A stretch of DNA of 64,000 nt from Criblamydia sequanensis CRIB-18 (lineage in GTDB: Bacteria > Chlamydiota > Chlamydiia > Chlamydiales > Criblamydiaceae): contig NZ_CCEJ010000003.1 of assembly GCF_000750955.1 (NCBI RefSeq), positions 434,001-498,000 on the forward strand. The letters run 5' to 3'. The translations under genes and the position numbers were made by a program. The notes below the pieces were generated by a model. The model searched no databases. It saw only the letters and a program-made list of their open reading frames with translations, and had not been told where the DNA came from. How positions within the stretch are numbered: position 1 is the first letter of the stretch; each line of letters begins with the position of its first letter. Below are positions 44,548 through 52,593 of the stretch, one piece after another.

Positions 44548-45855
44548 TTAAATAGCTCCATTTATAACTTGAGCACTGTCAGGGGTTTGGTTTTGCGCTT
44601 CTATGAACCTACTCTCACCTTCTTTAAGCTGCTTATCAATCTTGGCTTTTCTAGCTAAGAGCTGCTTCTCCTCTAGCTCAAGTTGATCTAAAATCGCCTT
44701 TTTTTGATTGAGAAGAATGTTTTTTTGTTGGTGAAGGGAAGTGATTTGAAGTTGTAGTTGATACACCTCCTCACTCCGCTTTGATATTTCGGCCATCTCT
44801 CTTTTAGCTTTATTCTGGAGTTCTTTTAAACGCTCTTGTTCAATGGTTGATTTCTCTGTCGCTTGCGTAAGTTGAAGTTGCATTTCTTGCAACTCTTTTG
44901 ACTTTTGTTCAAAGGTGTACAAAACCTCTTGTAGCTTTTTTTGAAATTCATCCAACTTAGAACGAGCTGTGATCAGCTCATTTTTTTCTTTTCTCAAATT
45001 AATGAGAACATTCTCTAGTTCTTGTTTTTGTATAGATTTAGTATTGACTTCTGATTGAAGGGCGCTAAGGGAACTCTTGGAAGAACTCAATTTGGCTGTG
45101 AGATCTTCACAAATTTTTGATGTTTCTTTTTCCTGCCTTTTAAGTGATTTAAAGTTATGTTCGATCAACTCTAAATCTTTTTTCAAAATGGTGAGATCTG
45201 ATCTTTTTGAATCACAATTTCTTTCAATTTCAACTACTTCGTCAAGAAGCGAGTTCTTTTTAGTTTTAAGATCGTTGATTTCTTGAAGTTGTTCATTAAA
45301 TTTCTCTTCTTGAGTTTTTAGTTCTTTTATTGACTGTTGTAGAGTTGTGAGTTGTCTTTTAGTTTCTACAACCTGAGATTCCAATTTAATTAGCGATGAT
45401 TTTCTTTTTTGCTCTATTTCAAGATCTATTTTTGTTTGATTCAATTGATTTTGTAGATGCGTAACTTCCTCTCTAAGATTTGAAGAACTAGTAGCCAGTT
45501 TATTGTGCGTATTTTGCAGGTCGAGGATACGGCTAGCAAGATTTGCTTCTTCTCTTTTTTGAGCATCCCAAGCTCTCTTTTCTTGTTCTATTTGCGCCTT
45601 AAGTGTTTGTAATTCTGAAAGGTTGATCTCTTCTCTCTTCAATAGATCGAGAGAAAATTTAAGAGAACGCTCATTCTTCTCTAATTCGCTAACAGAAGCT
45701 CTTAAAGCTGATATCGAGTTTTCTTCTTTCCATAAATCGCGCATAACCCAAAGATGATACCCCGAGAGGGTGAAATATACGATTACAGTGCTGATGAAAA
45801 TTAAAGCACCAATTTTTTTAAAAAGGCTGCTTTGATTTTTTTTGCTTGGATTCAT
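44548..45855 (-). CDS. Membrane-anchored long coiled-coil protein, first gene of the island
   Basis: I take the ATG at 45855; a TTG at 45960 in frame would add 35 residues ('MLNNQQLF...'), and neither has a strong Shine-Dalgarno. The protein (435 residues from the ATG) has a short basic N-terminus, one membrane helix ('IGALIFISTVIVYFTLSGYH') and then over 350 residues of uninterrupted charged heptads, ending 'NQTPDSAQVINGAI'. Topology matches the N-terminal half of the AAA+ protein encoded two bases downstream, suggesting the two coiled coils pair at the membrane. No enzymatic motif is seen. Confidence 0.78.
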   Translation of the reverse strand: MNPSKKNQSSLFKKIGALIFISTVIVYFTLSGYHLWVMRDLWKEENSISALRASVSELEKNERSLKFSLDLLKREEINLSELQTLKAQIEQEKRAWDAQKREEANLASRILDLQNTHNKLATSSSNLREEVTHLQNQLNQTKIDLEIEQKRKSSLIKLESQVVETKRQLTTLQQSIKELKTQEEKFNEQLQEINDLKTKKNSLLDEVVEIERNCDSKRSDLTILKKDLELIEHNFKSLKRQEKETSKICEDLTAKLSSSKSSLSALQSEVNTKSIQKQELENVLINLRKEKNELITARSKLDEFQKKLQEVLYTFEQKSKELQEMQLQLTQATEKSTIEQERLKELQNKAKREMAEISKRSEEVYQLQLQITSLHQQKNILLNQKKAILDQLELEEKQLLARKAKIDKQLKEGESRFIEAQNQTPDSAQVINGAI

Positions 45856-46225
45856 GTCTTCAATGTGTGTAGTTTTTATATTAAATTCGCTTACAATGAC
45901 TTTTAAGTCATTGATATTGTATTGCTTATCATTAGAAAATAGTTGTTGATTATTCAACAAGGTAATGTTTTTTATCTACAAAATTTTTAAGATTTCGTTT
46001 AAATTGTATTAATTTATTAAAATAATGCCATTTAATATAATTATAATATTTTAATAGTTTGATCCTTTTCCATAATTTATTATGACAGCATAGAAGAAGA
46101 GCGGATTTAAAGAAGACTTATGTTTCCATGTGCATGTAAGAAATAAAGGCGGTTCCTGAGAGGGTAAGATTGGGTAAGATCAGTATCTTTGATGGGTGAG
46201 CTCTTATAGTATGAATAAAAAGATA
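45856..46225. other. Region upstream of the five-gene island
   Basis: This 370-base AT-rich stretch should hold the island promoter (minus strand). If the TTG at 45960 is the true start, the gap is 265 bases. A TATAAT-like run lies near 46035-46050. No integrase, tRNA or clear direct repeat marking an insertion site is visible. Confidence 0.4.
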
Positions 46226-46236
46226 CTATAAAAGAG
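46199..46236 (-). terminator. Hairpin at the end of the MBL-fold gene
   Basis: GCTCTT-A-TAGTAT and ATACTATAAAAGAGC form an imperfect stem of about 13 base pairs that overlaps the last codons and stop of the gene. It lacks a T-tract, so termination is only possible. Confidence 0.45.
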
Positions 46237-46882
46237 CGTTTTTGTTTTTTATTTCCCTCCAATTCTCTTTGACTTCTAGAAATTCTTCGAAAGAAGTAGC
46301 TTGGAGGAAGGGGTTTGATTTTAATTCGAGGGAGAGGGTGGATGAGGGCCTCGCCCCAAAGTCATGACCTGGCCAAATAGTAGTGGACAGGGGAAGATCA
46401 TCAACTAATCTTCTTAGGGCATCATACTGCTGCTTACTCTCTTCAAGAGTTACAGTCCCGCCAATCTTGCCAACAAAAAGATGATCGCCCGTAATCGCCG
46501 CTTCAAGTTCCGGAAAATAAAAGACCACGTGATCCGGAGCATGCCCAGGAGTATAGAGAACTTTTACTGAAAATTGTCCGAATTTAAAGGCATCGCCTTC
46601 TTTTAATCCAAGATCATGAGGAACAAGAGAATCTTCAAAAATTGCAACTTTTGCGCCTGTCAACCTTTTTGCGACTAGGTTACCCGACGTATGATCGGGG
46701 TGGCCATGGGTATTTAGAATAAGCTTAACTTTTAAATCTTGAACCTCAGCTCTCCTAACTAAATATTCGGGTCTAAAAGAAGGGTCCACAATAAGAGCTT
46801 CCCTCGCATTACGATCGCCTATTAAATACCCAAAATTACGATCACCGTTTGTCGTAACTTGTTCAAAAACTAAATCAAGCAT
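46226..46882 (-). CDS. MBL-fold metallo-hydrolase (glyoxalase II/persulfide dioxygenase-like)
   Basis: The 218-residue protein has the metallo-beta-lactamase zinc motif 'THGHPDH' (HxHxDH), then 'YTPGHAPDHVVF' (His), 'ITGDHLFVGKIG' (Asp) and 'WPGHDFG' (His), so both metal sites look complete. 'GDHLF' with 'KIGG' is typical of the GloB-like group that hydrolyses glutathione thioesters or oxidises glutathione persulfide. The exact substrate is uncertain. It is transcribed alone, divergent from the gene at 47021. Confidence 0.9.
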   Translation of the reverse strand: MLDLVFEQVTTNGDRNFGYLIGDRNAREALIVDPSFRPEYLVRRAEVQDLKVKLILNTHGHPDHTSGNLVAKRLTGAKVAIFEDSLVPHDLGLKEGDAFKFGQFSVKVLYTPGHAPDHVVFYFPELEAAITGDHLFVGKIGGTVTLEESKQQYDALRRLVDDLPLSTTIWPGHDFGARPSSTLSLELKSNPFLQATSFEEFLEVKENWREIKNKNALL

Positions 46883-47020
46883 ATAAATCTCTTTTAAACG
46901 ATTTAGGAAAACATTATAAATAAGTTTTTATAACAATTAATTTTCTACTTTTTAAAAATTTATACTTTCTTTAATATTTATCGCTATAATTAAATAATTA
47001 ATTAAATTAACTCGGATGTT

Positions 47021-47983
47021 ATGCAACCGTTAGTTTTTCCTAAGTACTCTCCATGTGACCTAGAGTCTTCCCCTCTAGGTAACTATTTAGTTTTTTCCAA
47101 CTTAACTAATGGAGAAGTTTACAGGGTAAAAATCCAAGGGAAAGAGCTAACCGGCTTTAAAAAAGATAAGCTGGTAACTTTTTTTAATGAGCTACTAGAT
47201 CATAAAGCCATCATATCTGAGACCAATCTAAAAAAAATTAGAGTTTCCCTCGATTCGCATGATAATTTCAAAGTTATTTTAAAAGAAACTAATAGATCGA
47301 TAGAGATTATAAAGAACATTGATAAATCTAGTTTCTCCCTTCAAAAGCCGGTTGAGTGCCCCCGCTACAAAAAATTCCTAAAAAGCCTTTATCGCTTGGC
47401 AAGAAATTTTCTTAGAACTCTTTTTGGGGGAAAAGACCCTACTTTCTTAAAATTAAATCTGGAACTTAAAAAAATCCTCGATTCCTTGCCTTTAAAAGAG
47501 CAGCGGCTCATCTATAAACAGATGAAAAATATTTCTGCTGAGGAAATGCAATTTTTCGATTACTTGAGTCGTTGCATAAATTTTACTTTATTCGATAAAA
47601 GCCACTTCTTCTTACAAATTTTCAGAGGGGCTTATGTGATGATTGAAGATCAGGGAAAGTCATACGACGAGCTAAAAAAAATAGGAAGCTTAAAAGAGCG
47701 CACTTCCTCTCACGTATCTGACGCAAAACAATTTAGTTTGACGGGAACTTGTGTCAAAGAATGCCTTTTTTCCAGGAAACAAATAAAAAAAGAAGATGGG
47801 TCCATTCAAACGTTCACCTGGTTTCAATTAGAAAGATACCCTTTAAAATTCGGCTCACGCTTTCTACACCTGATTACTTATATTCTCTATAAACTCTCAG
47901 GTCATAATCAAGGCCCTTACGGCTCATCGCCGCATAGAGAGAAGTCTAACCCGATAATCGTTCAGCTTAAAAATCCAAGCTAA
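47021..47983 (+). CDS. Hypothetical protein, no recognised family
   Basis: The ATG at 47021 is preceded by an AT-rich promoter-like region and no strong Shine-Dalgarno. The 320-residue protein has no signal peptide, no clear membrane helix (a mildly hydrophobic stretch 'FLHLITYILYKLSG' occurs near residue 290), and a basic overall make-up. The C-terminal region ('GTCVKECLFSRKQIKKEDG', 'FTWFQLERYPLKFG') looks like a compact fold rather than repeats. I do not recognise it. It could be lineage-specific; the reading frame is long and clean, so a real gene is likely. Confidence 0.7.
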   Translation: MQPLVFPKYSPCDLESSPLGNYLVFSNLTNGEVYRVKIQGKELTGFKKDKLVTFFNELLDHKAIISETNLKKIRVSLDSHDNFKVILKETNRSIEIIKNIDKSSFSLQKPVECPRYKKFLKSLYRLARNFLRTLFGGKDPTFLKLNLELKKILDSLPLKEQRLIYKQMKNISAEEMQFFDYLSRCINFTLFDKSHFFLQIFRGAYVMIEDQGKSYDELKKIGSLKERTSSHVSDAKQFSLTGTCVKECLFSRKQIKKEDGSIQTFTWFQLERYPLKFGSRFLHLITYILYKLSGHNQGPYGSSPHREKSNPIIVQLKNPS

Positions 47984-47993
47984 CCCATTTATC

Positions 47994-48029
47994 AAAAAAA
48001 CTCATAGAACCCTTTAGAATTCCATGAGT
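47994..48029 (-). terminator. Rho-independent terminator of the GST-like gene
   Basis: On the minus strand ACTCAT-G-GAA and TTC-T-ATGAGT form a stem with a T-run of seven directly after, starting 27 bases past the stop codon at 48056. Confidence 0.75.
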
Positions 48030-48055
48030 CTTACGATAGGCGCCGCCCTAAGAGA

Positions 48056-48787
48056 TTATAAGTCTTTAAAAACAGTTTCTGTAAAAATTCTATTCTTGTA
48101 GGCAAATAAGGCCGGGTACTTTTTCCAATCAATTTGGAGTTTCACAAGATCTAAGCTTTTTAGGTGAGTGGCCACAGCAATATCCGCGATAGAAAATTCA
48201 TTATCAATAAGAAATTTTCCTTTAGATTTTGAAACTTCTTTCTCAAGATAATGAAGAACCTCGGAAAGTTCATTGGCAACTGTGCTATCTACTAAGACTT
48301 GGTCTGGCGCAACTTTTAAAACATTCGGTTTTACAAAAAGCTCAACAAAAATCTTTTGGTGGATGACCTCAGACATCGTTGTATCGGCATATTTTTCAAA
48401 CCATAGGGCTTTGGCATATTTTTTAGCCTCTTTTGGATAAAGACTTTTTTGAGGCGCAGTTTTTTCTAAATAGGCAATAATAACAGCGGAATCTGACACT
48501 GTGAAGTTGCCTTGTCTTAAAGCCGGAATCTTGCCTAAAGGACTCGCTTCCAGAAAATCAGGGGATGAGTCCATTTTAAGGGCAGCGGAAAGTTTGGTCG
48601 GCAACACTTCTTTGATCTCGTAGGGGAGATTTTTGTATTTTAGAGCCGCTTCTACTTTTCTTACGTAAGGGGAAACCTTAACTCCATAAACAACTGAAGG
48701 CGTTGGTTTTGCAACTTCTTTAGCCAATAAGGGTGAAGCGCTTATCATTAAAAAGGTGAAGAGTGTTTTAATTACTTTCTTTGTCAT
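48056..48787 (-). CDS. Glutathione S-transferase-like protein with signal peptide
   Basis: The 243-residue protein begins with a Sec-type signal ('KTLFTFLMISASPLLA', cleavage near residue 22), followed by a GST N-terminal thioredoxin-like domain ('YGVKVSPYVRKVEAALKYK', 'SPLGKIPAL', 'VSDSAVIIAYLE') and an all-helical C-terminal domain with the folding motif 'EFSIADIAVATHL'. GSTs are normally cytosolic, so export is unusual. It may detoxify or bind hydrophobic compounds in the periplasm. A 14-bp palindrome 15 bases upstream matches one before the TetR gene, so it is probably repressed by that regulator. Confidence 0.82.
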   Translation of the reverse strand: MTKKVIKTLFTFLMISASPLLAKEVAKPTPSVVYGVKVSPYVRKVEAALKYKNLPYEIKEVLPTKLSAALKMDSSPDFLEASPLGKIPALRQGNFTVSDSAVIIAYLEKTAPQKSLYPKEAKKYAKALWFEKYADTTMSEVIHQKIFVELFVKPNVLKVAPDQVLVDSTVANELSEVLHYLEKEVSKSKGKFLIDNEFSIADIAVATHLKSLDLVKLQIDWKKYPALFAYKNRIFTETVFKDL

Positions 48788-48801
48788 TTGTCTATTCCTA
48801 T

Positions 48802-48815
48802 CTACCAGTTGGTAG
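48802..48815. promoter_or_regulatory. Predicted TetR operator upstream of the GST-like gene
   Basis: CTACCA-GT-TGGTAG is a perfect 6+6 palindrome located between the TetR gene stop and the GST-like start. The same sequence with one arm mismatch (CTACCA-AC-TAGTAG) occurs upstream of the TetR gene itself. Confidence 0.7.
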
Positions 48816-48834
48816 GTTTTTGATTAAAAATTTT

Positions 48835-49338
48835 TTAGTCAATTAATTGTATTTGACGATCGAAAAATTCTAGGGGATTGTGGTTCAATCTCGCCATTAA
48901 GAGGAGTCCTTGCAAACTTGCGACAATTGACTCAGAATGTGCTCCATCGCCAAGCCATATTCTTTGAAGGTCAAAAAATCTTTGCAAAGCTTCTTTTATT
49001 TTTTCTGTAAGCGTAGACCATTCAGCCGCTAACATTCCACAAGGGCAAATATAATTTGTATTTTCCTCTAAAACCTTGCGGTAAAGCAGAGCGAGGTACT
49101 TTACTTTTTCTTTAGGGTTTAAAGAACTCCCAAGCCTAAGGTAGGACTCAAGGTTCAGGTGCTGGGTCGAAATAATAGCCAGCAAAAGATCTTCCTTGTG
49201 AGGAAAATGGTAGTGTATGCTTGCTTTCTTTATGCCTACTGCCTCTGATAAATCTTGGTAACTAAACCCTTGAGCCCCTTTTTCTTTAAGGAGCCTAATG
49301 GCCTCATCTAATATTTGATCATAAGTATTTGTTTTCAT
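48835..49338 (-). CDS. TetR-family transcriptional regulator
   Basis: The ATG at 49338 is preferred over an upstream ATG at 49374 because the longer form would read through the predicted operator. The 167-residue protein has the TetR helix-turn-helix 'GFSYQDLSEAVGIKKASIHYHFPHKEDLL' pattern (written in parts: 'GFSYQDLSEAVGIKK', 'SIHYHFPHKEDLL') at residues 25-55, and a helical ligand-binding domain with Cys residues ('NYICPCGMLA') typical of the AcrR/NemR-like group that can sense electrophiles. It is predicted to repress itself and the GST-like gene downstream. Confidence 0.88.
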   Translation of the reverse strand: MKTNTYDQILDEAIRLLKEKGAQGFSYQDLSEAVGIKKASIHYHFPHKEDLLLAIISTQHLNLESYLRLGSSLNPKEKVKYLALLYRKVLEENTNYICPCGMLAAEWSTLTEKIKEALQRFFDLQRIWLGDGAHSESIVASLQGLLLMARLNHNPLEFFDRQIQLID

Positions 49339-49348
49339 GTAAGTTATT

Positions 49349-49362
49349 CTACCAACTAGTAG
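49349..49362. promoter_or_regulatory. Predicted TetR operator upstream of its own gene
   Basis: CTACCA-AC-TAGTAG lies 11 bases before the TetR start codon and matches the palindrome before the GST-like gene, differing only at the two centre bases and one arm base. This supports autoregulation. Confidence 0.7.
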
Positions 49363-49524
49363 ATATATATACAACCTCCTTTTTTTATTTTTATGTTTTT
49401 TTGAAAATTTAGGGTAGGAATGAGTTTATGATTAAAATTTTATTTTGTTCCGTTTCCAAAATAAAAACGAAATGTCTATAAAACATTATTAGCCGTTCAC
49501 GAAACGAAATTGACAGGAATTTTA

Positions 49525-51300
49525 ATGGATCCGATTCATTCTATTGCAGAAGCTTACAAATATGTTAGAGAACATCACGATAATCCGAAAGCGTTAGCTA
49601 TGCAAACGGATACCGGTTGGGACGTAATGAGCACCAAGGAAGTGCTAGATGAAATTAAATATATGACCCTTGGTATAAAAAAGTTAGGGATCAAAAAAGG
49701 AGACATGGTGGGGATTCTTGCCAACTCATCTCCTAGATGGTCGATTGTCGATGTGGCTATCATGTTAGCCGGCGCTGTTTCAGTTCCCTTATTTGCCAAT
49801 ATCTCCAATGAAAATTTTATCTTTGAAGTAGAGCAAACAGGCCTTCGCACCCTTTTTATTTCAGGCAAAGAGCCGTGGGAGATGTATGGCAACCACAAGG
49901 AATCTTTTGAGTCGGTGGTCACCCTCTATGATGAAGAAGGCCAGGGAGGAACTCTTCGTTATAATGAAATTTTAGAACAAGGGAAAGCGTTAGACCAGCA
50001 AAATCCCGACCTATTTGAAAAAGTGTTAAACGAAGTCAAGCCGGACGATTTAGCGACGATTGTTTATACAAGCGGATCTACAGGCATTCCAAAAGGCGTC
50101 ATGCTCACCCATTTTAATTTAATTGGACTCGGTCACATTGACCCTTTTAGCTGGGACAAGGAAAAAGATCTCTATTTAAGCATTTTGCCCCTTGCCCATA
50201 TTTTCGGAAGGTCTCTTAATTTTTGCATGATGCTTTGGGGTGTAAGTGTTTATTACATCAAAGATATAAAAACAGTCGGCAACGTTTGCCGGGAAATACA
50301 TCCGACAATCATTGTTTTAGTTCCAAGGCTTCTTGAAAAAATCTACGCAAAAATGCTTGCCAATGTGCAAGGAGCCGGCTTTTTAAAAAGAGCCCTTGGT
50401 CAATGGGCTTTTGATCTTGCCAATAATGAAAAAGATGAAAGCTTGTATAAGCAGCTTCTTCATCCGCTCGCGGATAAAATCGTCTACTCGGCCCTAAGAG
50501 AAGCTTTAGGGGGAAATTTACGCGTCATCATTTCAGGTGGCGCTGCTTTAAATCCTCATTTATACCATTTTTTCAAAGATATTGGTTTACCTCTGTATGA
50601 AGGCTGGGGACTGACAGAAGCTTCCACAGTCGGTGCCAACCTTCCCGGCAAAGTAAAGATTGGAACCGTTGGCCCGGCTTTTCCCGGCATCAAAATAAAA
50701 ATAAGCGACGAAGGGGAAATTCTTGTTAAAGGCCCGATTGTGATGAAGGGTTATTATAAAAATAAGGAAGCCACTGATAGAGCGCTCGATTCTGATGGAT
50801 GGCTCCATACAGGCGATAAAGGAAAGCTTGATGAAGACGGCTATTTAACTATTATCGGGAGAATGAAAGAGCTTTACAAAATGTCAACCGGCAAATTCAT
50901 AGCGCCTGTTCCAATTGAGCAGAAATTGATGAAGGCCCCCCTTATCGATATGGCTATGGTTGTAGCCGAAGGGAGAAACTTTGCTTCTTGTCTTCTTTTT
51001 CCTGATTTAGATGTGCTCCATTCCTTAAAAAAAGCCAATCAGATGGAAAATAAGACCGACGAAGAATTTGTACAATCAGATTTTGTAAAAAAAGAAATGG
51101 ATAACCTCATTGAGGAGCTTAACAAGCATCTAAATCATTGGGAAGAGATCCATCGCTACAGCTTCGTATTGACGCACCTAACGATTGAAGGCGGGGAATT
51201 AACCCCTACTATGAAAATCAGAAGGGAGGTAGTCTCGCAAAAATATCGGGATTTAATCGAAGGGATGTATGAAGCTAAAGAAGTAGAAGCTGGAGAATAA
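49525..51300 (+). CDS. fadD: Long-chain acyl-CoA synthetase (AMP-forming)
   Basis: The ATG at 49525 has AGGA 7 bases upstream; a TTG at 49510 is less likely. The 591-residue enzyme has the AMP-binding P-loop 'YTSGSTGIPKGVMLTH', 'YEGWGLTEAS' (A5-type), 'GWLHTGDKG' and 'MSTGKFIAP' with the C-terminal lysine region. It activates fatty acids with ATP and CoA; the long-chain group is favoured by the length and the 'GKFIAPVPIE' end. It heads a tight operon with fadI (3-base gap) and fadJ (overlap), i.e. a fatty acid beta-oxidation unit. Confidence 0.9.
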   Translation: MDPIHSIAEAYKYVREHHDNPKALAMQTDTGWDVMSTKEVLDEIKYMTLGIKKLGIKKGDMVGILANSSPRWSIVDVAIMLAGAVSVPLFANISNENFIFEVEQTGLRTLFISGKEPWEMYGNHKESFESVVTLYDEEGQGGTLRYNEILEQGKALDQQNPDLFEKVLNEVKPDDLATIVYTSGSTGIPKGVMLTHFNLIGLGHIDPFSWDKEKDLYLSILPLAHIFGRSLNFCMMLWGVSVYYIKDIKTVGNVCREIHPTIIVLVPRLLEKIYAKMLANVQGAGFLKRALGQWAFDLANNEKDESLYKQLLHPLADKIVYSALREALGGNLRVIISGGAALNPHLYHFFKDIGLPLYEGWGLTEASTVGANLPGKVKIGTVGPAFPGIKIKISDEGEILVKGPIVMKGYYKNKEATDRALDSDGWLHTGDKGKLDEDGYLTIIGRMKELYKMSTGKFIAPVPIEQKLMKAPLIDMAMVVAEGRNFASCLLFPDLDVLHSLKKANQMENKTDEEFVQSDFVKKEMDNLIEELNKHLNHWEEIHRYSFVLTHLTIEGGELTPTMKIRREVVSQKYRDLIEGMYEAKEVEAGE

Positions 51301-51303
51301 GAG

Positions 51304-52593
51304 ATGGCATTAAAGAAAAGAATTGCAATCGTTGACGGGATTAGAACTCCATTTATTAAAGCGAATGGGATCCTGAAAGCTATGGAAGCGGATGATCTTG
51401 GCGCCTACGCTGTAAAAGAGTTAATCGCAAGAACAAATATTAATCCGAATGAGGTCGATGAATTGATTTTTGGCAATGTGCTCCAACCGCCTCATGCCAC
51501 CAATATAGCGCGGGTAATTTCTGTAAAAGGGGGCTTGCCGGTAAGCGTACCTGCTTTTACGGTTAATCGAAATTGCTCTTCCGGAATGGAAGCTGTGGTT
51601 GCAGCCGCAAATAAAATAGAGCTTGATCAAGCCGATGTCATTATTGCAGGCGGAGTTGAGTCTATGAGCAACTTTCCGATTCTTGTTAGTAAAGCCATGA
51701 AGGAATGGCTTATGAACCTCTCTAAAGCTAAAAGTTTTTGGGCTAAACTTAAAATGCTCGGACAACTAAGAGCCGCACACTTTAAGCCGGACATCCCTAA
51801 AATTTCAGACCCGCTTTGCGGATTGACGATGGGAGATACTGCCGAGATTCTTTCAAAGGATTTTAAAGTTACAAGAAAAGAGCAAGATCTATTTGCTTTT
51901 AAAAGCCAGGAAAAGGCTGCGGCTGCAAGAAGATCGGGCGTTCTAGCAGAAGAAATCGTTCCCATCCCTATGCCCACAAAATATGAAACCATGATTGAGC
52001 AAGATGATGGCATAAGGGATGATCAAAAATTATCAGACCTTGAAAAGCTAAAACCTGTCTTTAACACGATTTCCGGCACCGTCACAGCCGGCACCTCAAG
52101 CCCAATCACGGATGGTGCTGTCGCCCTTCTTTTAATGAGTGAAGAAAAATGTAAGGAATTAGGGTATAAGCCTCTTGGGTATATTCTAGATTATTCCTGG
52201 GCAGCTCTTGATCCAAGCCGCATGGGGCTTGGACCGGCTTACGCCATTTCCAAAATATTGGATTCGAGCGGCCTTAATCTTGATCAAATTGATTTAATCG
52301 AAATCAATGAAGCTTTCGCATCTCAAGTATTAGCCGTTCAAAAAGCTTTAGCCTCAGATGAGTTTGCCAAGAAAGAACTTGGCAAAAATAAAGCCATTGG
52401 GACACTTGATATGGAAAAGTTAAATGTCAATGGCGGCGCTCTAGCAATTGGCCATCCGCTTGGCGCATCAGGTGCAAGGCTTATTTTAACGATTTTAAAA
52501 GAATTAAAAAGACGAAATAAAAAAATTGGACTTGCTTCACTCTGTGTTGGCGGTGGACAAGGGGAAGCCATAATAGTGGAGGCAGCGTCATGA
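51304..52593 (+). CDS. fadI: Acetyl-CoA acyltransferase (3-ketoacyl-CoA thiolase), FadI-like
   Basis: The 429-residue thiolase has the acyl-accepting Cys in 'NRNCSSGMEAV', the 'NEAFASQVL' site, the catalytic His in 'GHPLGASGAR' and the second Cys in 'SLCVGGGQGEA'. At about 430 residues it fits FadI (long) rather than FadA (about 390). It cleaves 3-ketoacyl-CoA to acetyl-CoA and a shortened acyl-CoA. Its stop overlaps the fadJ start (ATGA), so the two subunits are made together. Confidence 0.93.
   Translation: MALKKRIAIVDGIRTPFIKANGILKAMEADDLGAYAVKELIARTNINPNEVDELIFGNVLQPPHATNIARVISVKGGLPVSVPAFTVNRNCSSGMEAVVAAANKIELDQADVIIAGGVESMSNFPILVSKAMKEWLMNLSKAKSFWAKLKMLGQLRAAHFKPDIPKISDPLCGLTMGDTAEILSKDFKVTRKEQDLFAFKSQEKAAAARRSGVLAEEIVPIPMPTKYETMIEQDDGIRDDQKLSDLEKLKPVFNTISGTVTAGTSSPITDGAVALLLMSEEKCKELGYKPLGYILDYSWAALDPSRMGLGPAYAISKILDSSGLNLDQIDLIEINEAFASQVLAVQKALASDEFAKKELGKNKAIGTLDMEKLNVNGGALAIGHPLGASGARLILTILKELKRRNKKIGLASLCVGGGQGEAIIVEAAS

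Noticed and set aside
35377-45855. Identification of the island as Zorya or DISARM
   Set aside because: The SNF2 helicase is shared, but there is no MotA/MotB-like ZorAB pair, no DrmA/DrmB/DrmC and no methyltransferase, so the named systems do not fit.
35377-45855. Island as an integrated mobile element
   Set aside because: No integrase, transposase, tRNA junction or flanking direct repeat could be found by eye at either end.
49339-49374. Longer N-terminus for the TetR regulator
   Set aside because: The extra codons would cover the predicted operator, and the family N-terminus begins at the ATG at 49338.
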